64,000 nt of DNA from Paenibacillus sp. PL91 (lineage in GTDB: Bacteria; Bacillota; Bacilli; Paenibacillales; Paenibacillaceae). Positions 8,572 to 18,007 of the stretch are shown here, piece after piece. The notes under the pieces were generated by a model, which was not told the DNA's origin, did not search any database, and was given only the letters and a program-made list of their open reading frames with translations. The DNA is taken from NCBI RefSeq assembly GCF_012935325.2, contig NZ_JABBYG020000004.1, positions 1 through 64,000 on the forward strand, given 5' to 3'. Made by a program: the position numbers and the translations under genes. Positions within the stretch are counted from its first letter, which is position 1; each line of letters starts with the position of its first letter.

Positions 8572-10792
8572 GCTCATCAAGCGTACTTCCCTTCGAGTAA
8601 AGCTCACAGCAATCGCAATGGGCGTGATCATTGTCATTATTCTCGCTGTCTTCCTGCAAGGTGATGAGCTAACGCCGGCAAAGGCACTAGAGAAGGCGGG
8701 AATTGAGGAGCCGATAGCCAGCCGTGCCCCGCTCTATGAAGGAGAAGCGTGGAAGCCGCAAGCTGGCGCCGATGGCTTCGCGGAGGCGCTCGCTAGCGAC
8801 GACTTTGCGCTCTCCATTCATCCTGCCAGCACGCAGATCGCATTGGTGGATAAGCGGACTGGCTACAGATGGAGCAGCAATCCGACCGAAGCGCAGCTGA
8901 GCAGCGAGACGGTGAAGGGTGTACTGCTCGCCAATCTGAAATCGCCCTTTGTCCTGACTTATGTAAGGACGCAGGGGAAGGATCAGACGATCAGGGAAGT
9001 GCTGAACGCAAATGATCCTAAAATGCAGTCGACGCTGATCAAGACGGCGAATGGTCTTCAAGTATCGTATGTTTTTCCCGAGCGGCAGCTTGGCTTCACT
9101 ATTCAATACGAGCTTACGCCGAAGGGGCTGAAGGTACGAATTCCGACGGATGGCATAAAGGAGGACGGCGAATACGCGATCTTTACGGTGGATCTGCTGC
9201 CTTACTTTGGAGCCGCCACTTCGGAGGAAGACGGCTATATATTCGTCCCTGACGGCCCTGGCGGCTTGATCCGTTTTGACACCGAACGCGCAGGCGTCTC
9301 AAGAGGTTACATCCATCAAGTATACGGGATGGAGTTGACCAATTCGGGCAATTGGAGCCGTTCCGGGGAAAGACGGGAAAATATCGCATACCCCGTGTTC
9401 GGCATGAAGCGCGGCAGCCATGCGTTTATGGCGGTTCTTACAGAGGGCGGCGCTTCGGCGAATATTGCGGCTATGCCGCCAGGCCTGAAATCGGGGCTGT
9501 ACAATGTGTTCTCCAATCAGATTTACCGCGAGGAATATTTGTACAGAATGAGCCGGCTGGCTGCGCCTCTCAAGGCGGTGCAAAAGCAGCGCTTGGACAC
9601 GGATAGAGAGGTGGAATATCGCTTCCTGAACGGAGAGGATGCCGGTTATGTCGGGATGGCAAAGGCCTACCATGATTATATGGCGGAGACAGGCAGGCTG
9701 AAGGAGCCGCTGAAGCCGGTGGAGCATATCCCGCTTTATCTCAAAATTATGGGTGGCAACTATACGGAGGCTTTTAACAAAATCAAATATATTGCCGCTA
9801 CTACATTCCCACAGGCGACCAAAATCGTGAACAGCCTCATGGAGCAGGGCGTTGCTAATTTAAAGGTCATTTATTACGGCTGGCAAAATCAAGGCGACTA
9901 TGACCTGTATGACCGATTCCCGATAGAGGAATCGCTTGGCGGCGAAGCCGCCGCGAAGGACTTTGTATCCGCAATGAGCAAGGAAAGCATTGACGTGCTG
10001 TTCGAGGATGACTTCGTGTGGATCGATTCGGAAAATTCGAATCTATCGGGCAAGTCAAACGGCATTCGCGGCATTGACGAGACGGTATTCATCGATGAGG
10101 GCTGGTTCATCAGCAAGCCGGCACGAACCGTCGCGATGGCTTATCAAACGATTGAAAAGCTGAAGGAAATCGGTGTATCGGGCATTTTGTACAACTGGCT
10201 TGGCGAGATGGTATTCCATGATTATGATCCGTCAGGCATCGCGACCCGTTCGGATACCATTGCGGTTTATGACGGACTGCTTGCTTACACAAGGCAGACG
10301 CTTGGCTCGGCTGGCGTATACCGCGGCAATGACTATGCGGCCCAGCAGACCGATTATATTGCCGGCTTGCCTTACGAATCCAGCTACGATTTTATGGTCG
10401 ACGAGACCGTTCCCTTTTACCCGATTGCGCTGCATGGTTACGTATCCTACTCCTTTGGAGATGGAAATCTTCGCAATGACGTGGAAGCCGAATTTCTGAA
10501 AGCCATTGAATACGGCGCTGTTCCTTCCTTCTTCCTGACGCATGATGATTCTAGGAAGCTTAAGTATACGTCTGCGGGTTTTCTATTCAGCAGCCAATAC
10601 GAGAAGTGGATGGAGCGGATTCAGAAGGAATATCAAGCGTTTGACTCGCTATCATCCTTGTTCGCTCAAAGGATCGTGAATCACGAGAAGCTGTCGGAAA
10701 ATCGGTTCGCCACCGTTTATGAGGATGGCACGCGCGTAATCGTCGATTACGGCAGCAAGTCGTTCACTGTAGAGAAAGGAGAGGGCGCCTAA
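8564..10792 (+). CDS. DUF5696-type membrane-anchored glycosidase-like protein
   Basis: This 742-residue protein has one N-terminal membrane anchor (residues 12-30) and a large outside region. I recognise it as DUF5696, a family found inside sugar transporter operons of Paenibacillus and relatives. The first half is beta-rich (HPASTQIALVDKRTGYRWSSNP; GYIFVPDGPGGLIRFDTERA). The second half has the rhythm of a TIM barrel, with acid-rich strand ends such as VLFEDDFVWIDSE, ILYNWLGEMVFHDYD and PSFFLTHDDSRKL. This suggests a polysaccharide-acting enzyme, but no catalytic pair has been shown and I do not assign one. The ribosome binding site AAGGAGGTGA lies inside the end of the preceding gene. It overlaps the next permease gene by one base. 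Confidence 0.78.
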   Translation: MVELIKRTSLRVKLTAIAMGVIIVIILAVFLQGDELTPAKALEKAGIEEPIASRAPLYEGEAWKPQAGADGFAEALASDDFALSIHPASTQIALVDKRTGYRWSSNPTEAQLSSETVKGVLLANLKSPFVLTYVRTQGKDQTIREVLNANDPKMQSTLIKTANGLQVSYVFPERQLGFTIQYELTPKGLKVRIPTDGIKEDGEYAIFTVDLLPYFGAATSEEDGYIFVPDGPGGLIRFDTERAGVSRGYIHQVYGMELTNSGNWSRSGERRENIAYPVFGMKRGSHAFMAVLTEGGASANIAAMPPGLKSGLYNVFSNQIYREEYLYRMSRLAAPLKAVQKQRLDTDREVEYRFLNGEDAGYVGMAKAYHDYMAETGRLKEPLKPVEHIPLYLKIMGGNYTEAFNKIKYIAATTFPQATKIVNSLMEQGVANLKVIYYGWQNQGDYDLYDRFPIEESLGGEAAAKDFVSAMSKESIDVLFEDDFVWIDSENSNLSGKSNGIRGIDETVFIDEGWFISKPARTVAMAYQTIEKLKEIGVSGILYNWLGEMVFHDYDPSGIATRSDTIAVYDGLLAYTRQTLGSAGVYRGNDYAAQQTDYIAGLPYESSYDFMVDETVPFYPIALHGYVSYSFGDGNLRNDVEAEFLKAIEYGAVPSFFLTHDDSRKLKYTSAGFLFSSQYEKWMERIQKEYQAFDSLSSLFAQRIVNHEKLSENRFATVYEDGTRVIVDYGSKSFTVEKGEGA

Positions 10793-11685
10793 TGCAAGCG
10801 AAGGAAAGAGGCCGTGCAGAGCGTCTATATCTCCGCAAACGATACGGGATGGGCCTGCTGTTCATGCTGCCTTGGATAATCGGCTTTGCGATGTTCGTGC
10901 TGATCCCGATTAGCTGGTCGTTATTTATGTCCTTTAACAAGGTCCAAGTAGCGGTCGGGGGATTCAAATATGAATGGATTGGATTCCGCAACTACCGTGA
11001 CGCCTTCTTGAAGGACAATGTTTTTCCGATTGAGCTGATCACCTATATCCAGGAAATGCTGCTGATGGTTCCGATCATTGTCATTTTCGCTTTGCTGATC
11101 GCTTTGATGCTGAATCAGAAGTTCCCGGGGAGGTTCATTTACCGCGCGTTGTTCTTTCTGCCGGTCATTTTCGCAACGGGGCAGGTGCTCTCGGAGCTGT
11201 TCCTGCAGGGGGCGGGGGATATTCCGTTCCTTGAGCAGTACAATTTGCTCCCGTTAGTAGAGGAGTACGTAGGCAAGCAGTTTGCAGAGACGGTTATGGC
11301 CGTGCTTGGCAAAGCGATTCTGATTTTGTGGTATTCGGGCGTGCAGATATTGATCTTTATCGCCGGCTTCCAGACGATTTCGCCGACGATATACGAAGCC
11401 GTCCGCATTGACGGCGCTTCGCCATGGGACAGCTTTTGGAAAATTACGCTGCCGGCCTGCGTGCCGTTTATCAGCCTGAATGTGCTTTACACGATCATCG
11501 ATCTGTTCACATTCCCGCTGAATCCGGTGCTAAAGCATATCAAGGACAATATGTTTAAGGTCGATACCGGTTACGGCTATGCCAGCGCGCTCGCTTGGAT
11601 TTATTTTGGGCTCATATTCGCGCTGATCGCCCTCGTATTATGGCTGTTCAACCGAAGCCTCAAGACAAGGAGGGTACATTCATGA
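10792..11685 (+). CDS. Sugar ABC permease, MalF-like (second pair)
   Basis: This is a CUT1 permease subunit of about six membrane helices, beginning MGLLFMLPWIIGFAMFVLIP. The EAA loop is EAVRIDGASPW...W.ITLPA. It starts inside the stop codon of the DUF5696 gene (TAATG) and overlaps the following permease by ATGA. It belongs to a second permease pair in the same operon, distinct in sequence from the pair at 4695-6528. Confidence 0.93.
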   Translation: MQAKERGRAERLYLRKRYGMGLLFMLPWIIGFAMFVLIPISWSLFMSFNKVQVAVGGFKYEWIGFRNYRDAFLKDNVFPIELITYIQEMLLMVPIIVIFALLIALMLNQKFPGRFIYRALFFLPVIFATGQVLSELFLQGAGDIPFLEQYNLLPLVEEYVGKQFAETVMAVLGKAILILWYSGVQILIFIAGFQTISPTIYEAVRIDGASPWDSFWKITLPACVPFISLNVLYTIIDLFTFPLNPVLKHIKDNMFKVDTGYGYASALAWIYFGLIFALIALVLWLFNRSLKTRRVHS

Positions 11686-12665
11686 TAACCGCGATGAAGG
11701 CTGAGCTAGAGAGGGCGGGCCGCAGTATCAGAGGCGTATTTTGGAGCCGCAGGGCGCAAAAAACAAAAATGCTCGTCATGGGGCGAAGCGTGTCCGACGG
11801 CCTGCTTGCAAAGCTCGTCCTCTATTTGCTGCTCTCGATTGTCGCTTATCTCTATTTGCAGCCCATTCTTTATATGGTCAGCACGATGTTCAAAAATATG
11901 AGCGATCTGCTCGATCCGACCGTGAAGTGGATTCCGCGCGAGATCACTTGGGAAAATGTTTCAAAAGCGCTGAAGGGCTTGCAATATCCGGAAGCGCTTA
12001 GAAACACAGCTCTGATAGCGGTGACATGCTCGCTCGTGCAGGTCGTCATATGCGCAATGACCGGCTATGCGCTCGCTAGGCTTGCGCTGCCTTTCAAGGG
12101 ACTCTTTACGGCGCTCATTATTTTGACCTTTTTGATTCCGCCGCAGGTTATCATCATTCCGCTTTACGTCATTTTTAGCAAGCTCGGGCTGCTGAATTCG
12201 ATATTTGTGTTTCTCATTCCTGCTATTTTCGGGCAGGGGCTTAAGGGAGCGCTGTTCATCCTTATTTTCCGGCAGTTTTTTAAGGCACAGCCGCCAAGCT
12301 TGGAGGAGGCCGCGAAGCTGGACGGAGCGTCCACTGCTAGGCTGTTCTTTGGAATTATGCTTCCGCTTGCCCGCTCGGCGTGCTTAGTCGTATTCCTGTT
12401 CTCGTTTATCTGGTACTGGAACATGTATTACGAGCCATCGATGTTTCTGACGAAAGGCTTTACGCCGCTGTCCATAAGGCTGGATATGCTCGAGGAGGTG
12501 CTGAACCCGTCCCTGCTCGGCAATACCCGCACGATTGTGAATCCGATTACGGAAAGCACGAAAATGGCTGCAGCATTCCTCATTATCCTCCCGCCGATCA
12601 TCGTGTTTATGTTTTTGCAGCGCTGGTTCGTAAGCGGCATCGAGAGAACGGGAATCGTCGAGTAG
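11682..12665 (+). CDS. Sugar ABC permease, MalG-like (second pair)
   Basis: This is the partner of the preceding permease, 327 residues long with an unusually long basic N-terminal tail of about 45 residues before the first membrane helix (LAKLVLYLLLSIVAYLYL). The EAA loop reads EAAKLDGAST...F..MLPLA. The ATG at 11682 overlaps the previous stop by ATGA, with AAGGAGG just upstream inside the earlier gene; the open frame further left is a shadow of that gene. A 196-base gap follows before the solute-binding lipoprotein. Confidence 0.93.
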   Translation: MITAMKAELERAGRSIRGVFWSRRAQKTKMLVMGRSVSDGLLAKLVLYLLLSIVAYLYLQPILYMVSTMFKNMSDLLDPTVKWIPREITWENVSKALKGLQYPEALRNTALIAVTCSLVQVVICAMTGYALARLALPFKGLFTALIILTFLIPPQVIIIPLYVIFSKLGLLNSIFVFLIPAIFGQGLKGALFILIFRQFFKAQPPSLEEAAKLDGASTARLFFGIMLPLARSACLVVFLFSFIWYWNMYYEPSMFLTKGFTPLSIRLDMLEEVLNPSLLGNTRTIVNPITESTKMAAAFLIILPPIIVFMFLQRWFVSGIERTGIVE

Positions 12666-12861
12666 CCCGCAAGTGGTTGATGAATGAGTGAAGGGCGCTT
12701 ATCGGGGAGGTGATGTTCGGGCAAGGGTGTCGGGCTTATACAGCAAGGCGAACAACGAACATTGAGGGGAAGGTACGGAGCTAGCTTTTTTTTGCAGAAG
12801 GCCAATAGAGACTTACGTAGTTAGTGAGTTTTGCTCCACAAAACTTTAGGAGGTTAAAACA

Positions 12862-14226
12862 GTGAAGAACAAACGCGGATTCACATGGATGTTGACTATC
12901 GTTTTGATGTTTTCTGTCATTCTATCGGCTTGCTCCGGCAACAACGGCGGCAGCAACGCCCCGAGCAATACAGGCGAGGCGACCGATCCTCCAGCCGCAA
13001 CCGAAAACCAGCCGGCTGAGGGTGAAAAGCATGATCCGGTTACGCTCAAGCTTATTTCTTGGTCGGATTCCTACACGGAATTATACAAAAAATTTAACGA
13101 GAAATATCCGTGGATTACCATTGAGCAGGTGCCGGTCAATAGCCAGCCGATCATGGAAATTATCGCTACCTTGGAAGCAGCCGGAACGCCTGCCGACTTG
13201 ACATGGATCGACAGTGACTTGATTTCGTTTGACCAAGCCGGCCTAGTGGAAGATTTGACTCCATATATTGATAAGGACCCGACTTTCCAAGACGTTCAGC
13301 TTCCTGAAGGGTTTTTCGATACGATGACGTACAAAGACAAAAAGCTTGCCGTTCCTTTTGTAGACGTTCCCATGTGGATATTGGTGAACAAGGATCTGCT
13401 CTCTAAGCATGGCGTCGAAATGCCTCCGAATGATTGGACCTATGACGATTTTCGCGAAATTGCGAAAAAAATTACAGATCCGGAAGCAGGCGAGTACGGC
13501 TTGACGACGCAGCCGGAATTCCAAATGCGCGTGCTTAGCACAAAGGCAATCGCCGATGGGCATGCGGCCAACATTCATTATATGAATGAGGATTTGACGC
13601 AAAGCTTGCTGAATACCCCTGATGTCATGAACGATGTAAGATGGCTTGCTGATTTCGTCTGGAAAGACGGCTCGATGCAAAGCAACGCCAAAGCAGCGGA
13701 GCAGGGCGATGTAACGAGAGAGTTCATCAACGGCAAAACGGGCTTTGCAATCGGCGGAGACTGGGTGCTGCCTGGCCTCAAAAAGGATGCGAAATTTGAA
13801 TGGGATGTTCTGCCTTTCCCTCGCGGTAAAGTAAGCCAGCCTGGCTACAGCATTTATGGCCCGCTTTCCTTGCTTAGCGGCTCGAAGCATAAGGAAGAAG
13901 CGTTCCTTTGGATCAGCTTCCAATTCTCGAAGGAAGCGCAAAAGTGGAAAATCGATCAAGGCGCGAACGCTTCCGTTATTGATCCGGAATTGACAGCTTA
14001 CTATGACCAAACCCCAATGTGGGAAGGCAAGAATAAGGAAGCGGTCAAAATTGCGAAGGAAAACGCTAAAATTCAGCCAGGCGTAACGGTGCCGGCATGG
14101 TCCGAATACAACTGGAACAATATTTTGAACGAAATTATATTTGACGGGGCTGATATAAATAGGCTCATTCCGGAAACGGAAAAATGGAATAAACGGACGC
14201 TAGAGGTACGTGAGTCATTGAAATAA
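12862..14226 (+). CDS. Sugar-binding lipoprotein (second pair)
   Basis: This extracellular CUT1 solute-binding protein has 454 residues. The signal peptide ends in the lipobox LSAC, so Cys-24 should be lipidated and the protein held on the outer face of the membrane. A low-complexity linker rich in N, G, P and E follows, then the binding domain (VTLKLISWSDSYTELYKKFN; PADLTWIDSDL; GFAIGGDWVLPGL). The GTG start has AGGAGGTT 7 bases upstream. The 196 bases before it hold GGGGAGGTGAT and other purine-rich runs but no convincing promoter or gene. It is probably the binding protein for the permease pair at 10792-12665 and is the last gene of the operon. Confidence 0.93.
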   Translation: MKNKRGFTWMLTIVLMFSVILSACSGNNGGSNAPSNTGEATDPPAATENQPAEGEKHDPVTLKLISWSDSYTELYKKFNEKYPWITIEQVPVNSQPIMEIIATLEAAGTPADLTWIDSDLISFDQAGLVEDLTPYIDKDPTFQDVQLPEGFFDTMTYKDKKLAVPFVDVPMWILVNKDLLSKHGVEMPPNDWTYDDFREIAKKITDPEAGEYGLTTQPEFQMRVLSTKAIADGHAANIHYMNEDLTQSLLNTPDVMNDVRWLADFVWKDGSMQSNAKAAEQGDVTREFINGKTGFAIGGDWVLPGLKKDAKFEWDVLPFPRGKVSQPGYSIYGPLSLLSGSKHKEEAFLWISFQFSKEAQKWKIDQGANASVIDPELTAYYDQTPMWEGKNKEAVKIAKENAKIQPGVTVPAWSEYNWNNILNEIIFDGADINRLIPETEKWNKRTLEVRESLK

Positions 14227-14257
14227 GCGTACTGCTGCCCCATAAGCTCGTTGCGAA

Positions 14258-14300
14258 AACACCCTTATGCTGCTTTTTAAGCAGCATAAGGGTGTTTTTT
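14258..14300 (+). terminator. Strong intrinsic terminator of the ABC operon
   Basis: AACACCCTTATGCTGCTT pairs perfectly with AAGCAGCATAAGGGTGTT around a short TTT loop, an 18-bp stem ending in a T run (14295-14300). It closes the operon that begins near 620. Confidence 0.95.
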
Positions 14301-14375
14301 GATGCGATTTAATATTGCAGATCATTTGGATGATCCGGCTTGGCTTACTATAGTATAAAAAAACAAATAGAACCT

Positions 14376-14404
14376 TTGTCATATGGACTGGAATTTGATA
14401 CAAT
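14376..14404 (+). promoter_or_regulatory. SigmaA-type promoter ahead of the B12 riboswitch
   Basis: TTGTCA (14376-14381), a 17-base spacer and TACAAT (14399-14404) form a good housekeeping promoter. It lies about 40 bases before the cobalamin riboswitch and would start its leader RNA near 14411. Confidence 0.75.
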
Positions 14405-14444
14405 TCACAAGTCAACATCTTACAATTTCATAGATTAGCTAGTA

Positions 14445-14612
14445 TGGTGCTGCAATTTTATTGCAGCTTAATAGGGAAGTTCGGTTAAAGTCCGACGCGG
14501 TCCCGCCACTGTATCGCAGAGCTGACTATCATTAATCCACTGTTCGGATTGGACGGGAAGGAGATAGCTGAAGCTATGAAGCGAAGCCAGGAGACCTGCC
14601 ATATAAGCGCTC
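14445..14612 (+). ncRNA. Cobalamin (B12) riboswitch
   Basis: The conserved landmarks of cobalamin riboswitches appear in order: GGGAAGTTCGGTTAAAGTCC, then GCGGTCCCGCCACTGTA (14497-14513), then the B12 box AGCCAGGAGACCTGCC (14585-14600). Between them is a variable hairpin region. The leader continues through a small hairpin (ATAGGG GTAT CCCTAT, near 14662-14677) to the terminator at 14701. In such leaders, bound cobalamin usually stops transcription, so the downstream genes should be switched on when B12 is scarce. Confidence 0.95.
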
Positions 14613-14700
14613 TATATTTTCTCACGAGGATGGGAGGGAGATGTTATTCGTGCTGCGTCAATAGGGGTATCCCTATGCCATGCACCGAATGTAACAGCCC

Positions 14701-14735
14701 AAACATCTTTCCAGAAAGCGGAAAGATGTTTTTTT
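14701..14735 (+). terminator. Riboswitch-controlled terminator
   Basis: AAACATCTTTCC (14701-14712) pairs perfectly with GGAAAGATGTTT (14720-14731) and runs into seven or more T. It stands between the B12 aptamer and the start codon at 14770, so it is the likely expression platform of the riboswitch. The anti-terminator partner was not worked out. Confidence 0.88.
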
Positions 14736-14769
14736 GTTGTCAAAAAAGGAACAAGAGGGAGAGAAAACA

Positions 14770-17700
14770 TTGCTAACTTTTAAGAAATTCATGAAAAAAA
14801 GCTTGCCCGCCATTATTAGTTTTCTATTAATATTTACTTTATTTGCGCCGCAGGCCAGTCATGCGGCAGATCATTCCGCGAATGCTTCATTAAATGGAAT
14901 GATCGACAAAACGGTTGATTTTTATAAAAAACAAAATCAGCCCTTGGAATCATGGTGGGAAATCGTAGCGCTATGGGGTGCAGGGCAAGACCTTGAGGAT
15001 GGCAGCTGGAAGCTTCCTAGCTGGAAGACTTTAGAGCCGACAGGCGACGAAGCGTTAGAGCCTAATGCTAGCGGAACCGAGCATATCCGATATATTTATT
15101 CCTTGCTCGCGATGGGAGAAGATCCCGCCCACGCATGGCAAACGGATCGTAACCTGTATGCCGAGCTTGCTGCGCAGCAAAATCTGAATACTGGAGCATT
15201 TGCAGGAACTTTAAACAAGCATATGTGGGCGATGCATGCGCTCGACACAGGTGCGAAGCTCGGCAGTGACGTAGGAACTTGGGATACAGCAGCAAAGAAG
15301 AAGGCAGTAGACTATTTGCTTAGCAAGCAGCTGCCAGACGGCGGCTTTGCATTTTTCGGAAGCACTTCCGAGCCTGATATGACGGGGATGGGGATGCTTG
15401 CGCTCGGTAATTACCAGAGCGATAGCGCTGTTCAACAAGCTATTGCAAAAATAAAAGCTTATTTAAAAACAAAGCAGTTAAACCAAGAAAATGTCATGTA
15501 TGGAGACAACTCGAACAGCATGTCCGCTGTCGTATCCGGATTGACTGCAATTGGCGAAGATGTATTGTCTGATACTTGGGCTGCCAACGGCAAAACCGTC
15601 CTTGATACCTATTCATTGTTTCAGCTTGCAGATGGTTCATTAAAGTGGATTGAAAGCAATACGTCTGGAAATTTAATGGCAACTGAACAAGGCCTTATTG
15701 CGCTAACCGATATTAAATACCAGAAAACCGTATGGCAACGCTTTGGCGATGAAATCAAACAGCCCGTTCCTGTTTATGTTACCGCTAAGCTTCAAGTAGA
15801 TGGTCTAACCGGTTCTGTCTATGGTGAACAAGCAGTAATGGTTAAGAGTGCCGGGAAGCCAGCAACTGCGTTAGATGCACTTCAGCAAGGACTGGATCAA
15901 GCCAATCCGAAGATCAGCTACAAAATAGTAGATAGCAGCTTCGGGCCTTATGTATCAGCTATTGACGGGCGAGCAGCCGGCAGCCTGGGCGGATGGGATG
16001 GCTGGATGTATGAGGTGAACGGGATAGCTCCACTGGTTGGAGCAGGCGCATATGAGCTCAAGGAAAATGATAAGGTTCGTTTCTATTACAGCACCTATCC
16101 CGCTCTTTCAACAGAATCGAAGATTGCAAATGGTGCTTTGAATCCAACGATTAATGTGAAGCTTGTTGGAGATGAATACACCAGCCAGGCTGGAATCAGC
16201 AGCAATTGGACAATTGACACAGGCAATACAGAGCTTAAGGTTAACTCATTTGTTCGTGATGGAAGCCAAATCATCATTTCGTTTACAGGAACGGCAAAAG
16301 GCGGCGCTATTACGATTAAAGCGCTGGGGGCCGCGCTTGTCGGCGGCTACGATAGTGAGTCATTCAATGTTGCGGTACCTCGCGTTGTCAGTGAAACAAC
16401 GGATCAGGCGATTGCCATCAATAAGAATGAGACAGAGGTAGTCATTGGAGCAGCAGGCGAGGGTCAAGTCACTAACAATGTGACTCTTAACTTTGAAACG
16501 ACGGCATTGCCAAAAGTAACGGCAACTCGCGGAAACACCGTGCTTGAGATTCCAGCTTCTACGGTAGTGACTACGACAACTTGGGACAAGGCGATAGAGC
16601 TTCCCAAAAATTTAAACACAGCTGAAAGCGGTCTGTCTAACAAGCTGGATTCGGCTTTGTCGGCAGGCAATAAGAAAGTAGAATCTATCGCGGTACGGAT
16701 CAAAACGGGCGGTGCCGAAAAAATTCAATTTAACCAGCATGTTGCGATAACCATTAAGGGACAAGGCGACAAGGAAGCTGGCTTCATTGATCAAGCAGGC
16801 GTATTCACGCCTATCAACAAATATTCGGATTCATCCGTACGTACGGATGAGGTATATGCTTATAATCAAAATGGCGATTTAGTCATTCAAACAAAGCATT
16901 TCACTGAATTTTTGGCCTTCAAGACAACTTCAACCTCCTTGCCTGGCGGCACAGGCCCAGCGCCTGTCGCCGATAAGGTAACGTTATCCGTTGAGAAGCG
17001 TTCGATAAATGAAGGGGATTTTGTTGCTCCTGCTGCTATGACTATACAGGCAGGTGATACGGCGTTTACCGTACTCAAACGTACGCTTGATGATAAAGGC
17101 ATGGCTCTTGAATTCTCAGGCTCGGGAGCGAGCATTTATGTAAAAGCGATTGGCGGGCTTAAGGAATTGGATGACGCTCATGGAAGCGGCAGCGGCTGGA
17201 TGTATTCCGTTAACGGAACTTTCCCTAAAGTGAGCGCGGGTATATACACGCTCAAAAATGGGGATGTTGTTCGCTGGCAGTATACGAAGGATCTCGGCAA
17301 AGATATTGGGGCACCTATCGATTCAGATCAAACAGGCGGCCAGAAGCCGGGCGAAAAGCCTGACGAGAAGCCGGAACCATCTACTGTTCCAAAATATACA
17401 GATGAAGCAAAAATTTCGAGCTGGGCGCTTGATGCGGTAACAAAAGCAACTGCTCTTGGCTTTATGCAAGGAACAAGTACAGCAAATCCGACATTCGAGC
17501 CTAAGCGTCAGCTGACTCGCGCTGAATTTGCAGCTCTAATGGTCAAGTATTCAGGTGCTGAGCCGCTGCTCGCTGATTCCGGGTTTAAGGATGTCAGCAG
17601 CCAAAATTGGTATTACGGGTATGTAGCGGCAGCAAAAGAAAAAGGGTTGATGTCAGGCGTAACTGACACAGCGTTTGCACCTAACGAGCCGATTACAAGG

Positions 17701-17931
17701 CAGGAAATGGCTGCTGTTATCGTTAGGCTGAAGGGCTTGACTGCTTCCAATGCGCCGCAGGCTGCGATCAAAGATCGTAGTGCCTTATCGGCGTGGGCCG
17801 TTCCTTATGTGAACGTAGCTTATCAGAATGGTCTGATGACGGGCGATAACGGATTATTTCATCCACAAGCTCTTGTTACAAGAGAGATGGCTGCCGTTAC
17901 GCTCATTCGACTGCATGAATTGAAATCATAA
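14770..17931 (+). CDS. Transcobalamin-like surface protein with SLH domains
   Basis: This 1053-residue secreted protein is probably a cobalamin-capture protein. After a signal peptide (residues 1-32, ending SHA) comes an alpha/alpha-barrel of the terpenoid-cyclase/transcobalamin type (about 35-330; repeats such as YLLSKQLPDGGFAFFG and LMATEQGLIALT). A DUF4430 domain follows (about 340-442, with GGWDGWMYEVNG), then beta-rich linker domains, then a second DUF4430 (about 736-839, with GSGWMYSVNG). A proline/lysine-rich spacer and three SLH motifs (from about 876; LTRAEFAAL, ITRQEMAAV, VTREMAAV) attach it to the cell-wall polymer. Vertebrate transcobalamin and intrinsic factor have the same barrel-plus-DUF4430-like order. 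A B12 riboswitch directly upstream supports the role; binding itself is inferred. The TTG at 14770 has GAGGGAGAG 6-7 bases upstream, and the longer open frame starts inside the terminator. Confidence 0.85.
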   Translation: MLTFKKFMKKSLPAIISFLLIFTLFAPQASHAADHSANASLNGMIDKTVDFYKKQNQPLESWWEIVALWGAGQDLEDGSWKLPSWKTLEPTGDEALEPNASGTEHIRYIYSLLAMGEDPAHAWQTDRNLYAELAAQQNLNTGAFAGTLNKHMWAMHALDTGAKLGSDVGTWDTAAKKKAVDYLLSKQLPDGGFAFFGSTSEPDMTGMGMLALGNYQSDSAVQQAIAKIKAYLKTKQLNQENVMYGDNSNSMSAVVSGLTAIGEDVLSDTWAANGKTVLDTYSLFQLADGSLKWIESNTSGNLMATEQGLIALTDIKYQKTVWQRFGDEIKQPVPVYVTAKLQVDGLTGSVYGEQAVMVKSAGKPATALDALQQGLDQANPKISYKIVDSSFGPYVSAIDGRAAGSLGGWDGWMYEVNGIAPLVGAGAYELKENDKVRFYYSTYPALSTESKIANGALNPTINVKLVGDEYTSQAGISSNWTIDTGNTELKVNSFVRDGSQIIISFTGTAKGGAITIKALGAALVGGYDSESFNVAVPRVVSETTDQAIAINKNETEVVIGAAGEGQVTNNVTLNFETTALPKVTATRGNTVLEIPASTVVTTTTWDKAIELPKNLNTAESGLSNKLDSALSAGNKKVESIAVRIKTGGAEKIQFNQHVAITIKGQGDKEAGFIDQAGVFTPINKYSDSSVRTDEVYAYNQNGDLVIQTKHFTEFLAFKTTSTSLPGGTGPAPVADKVTLSVEKRSINEGDFVAPAAMTIQAGDTAFTVLKRTLDDKGMALEFSGSGASIYVKAIGGLKELDDAHGSGSGWMYSVNGTFPKVSAGIYTLKNGDVVRWQYTKDLGKDIGAPIDSDQTGGQKPGEKPDEKPEPSTVPKYTDEAKISSWALDAVTKATALGFMQGTSTANPTFEPKRQLTRAEFAALMVKYSGAEPLLADSGFKDVSSQNWYYGYVAAAKEKGLMSGVTDTAFAPNEPITRQEMAAVIVRLKGLTASNAPQAAIKDRSALSAWAVPYVNVAYQNGLMTGDNGLFHPQALVTREMAAVTLIRLHELKS

Positions 17932-17941
17932 TCAGACAATA

Positions 17942-17985
17942 AGCTGTCTCATGGGCTAAACTTTAGCCGTGGGACAGCTGTTTTC
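17942..17985 (+). terminator. Hairpin between the two SLH genes
   Basis: AGCTGTCTCATGGGCTAAA pairs imperfectly with TTTAGCCGTGGGACAGCT, followed by GTTTTC. It probably lowers, but does not stop, read-through into the next gene, whose ribosome binding site follows at once. Confidence 0.6.
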
Positions 17986-18007
17986 TTGGAAGGGGAGTGT
18001 TTTTAAG

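Noticed and set aside
14641..14664. Seven-codon frame (MLFVLRQ) in the riboswitch leader
   Set aside because: The purine run before it is too close to the ATG to act as a normal ribosome binding site, and the region belongs to the riboswitch expression platform.
14734..14769. Longer N-terminus for the transcobalamin-like protein
   Set aside because: The TTG at 14734 is inside the T run of the riboswitch terminator and would put charged residues ahead of a normal signal peptide.
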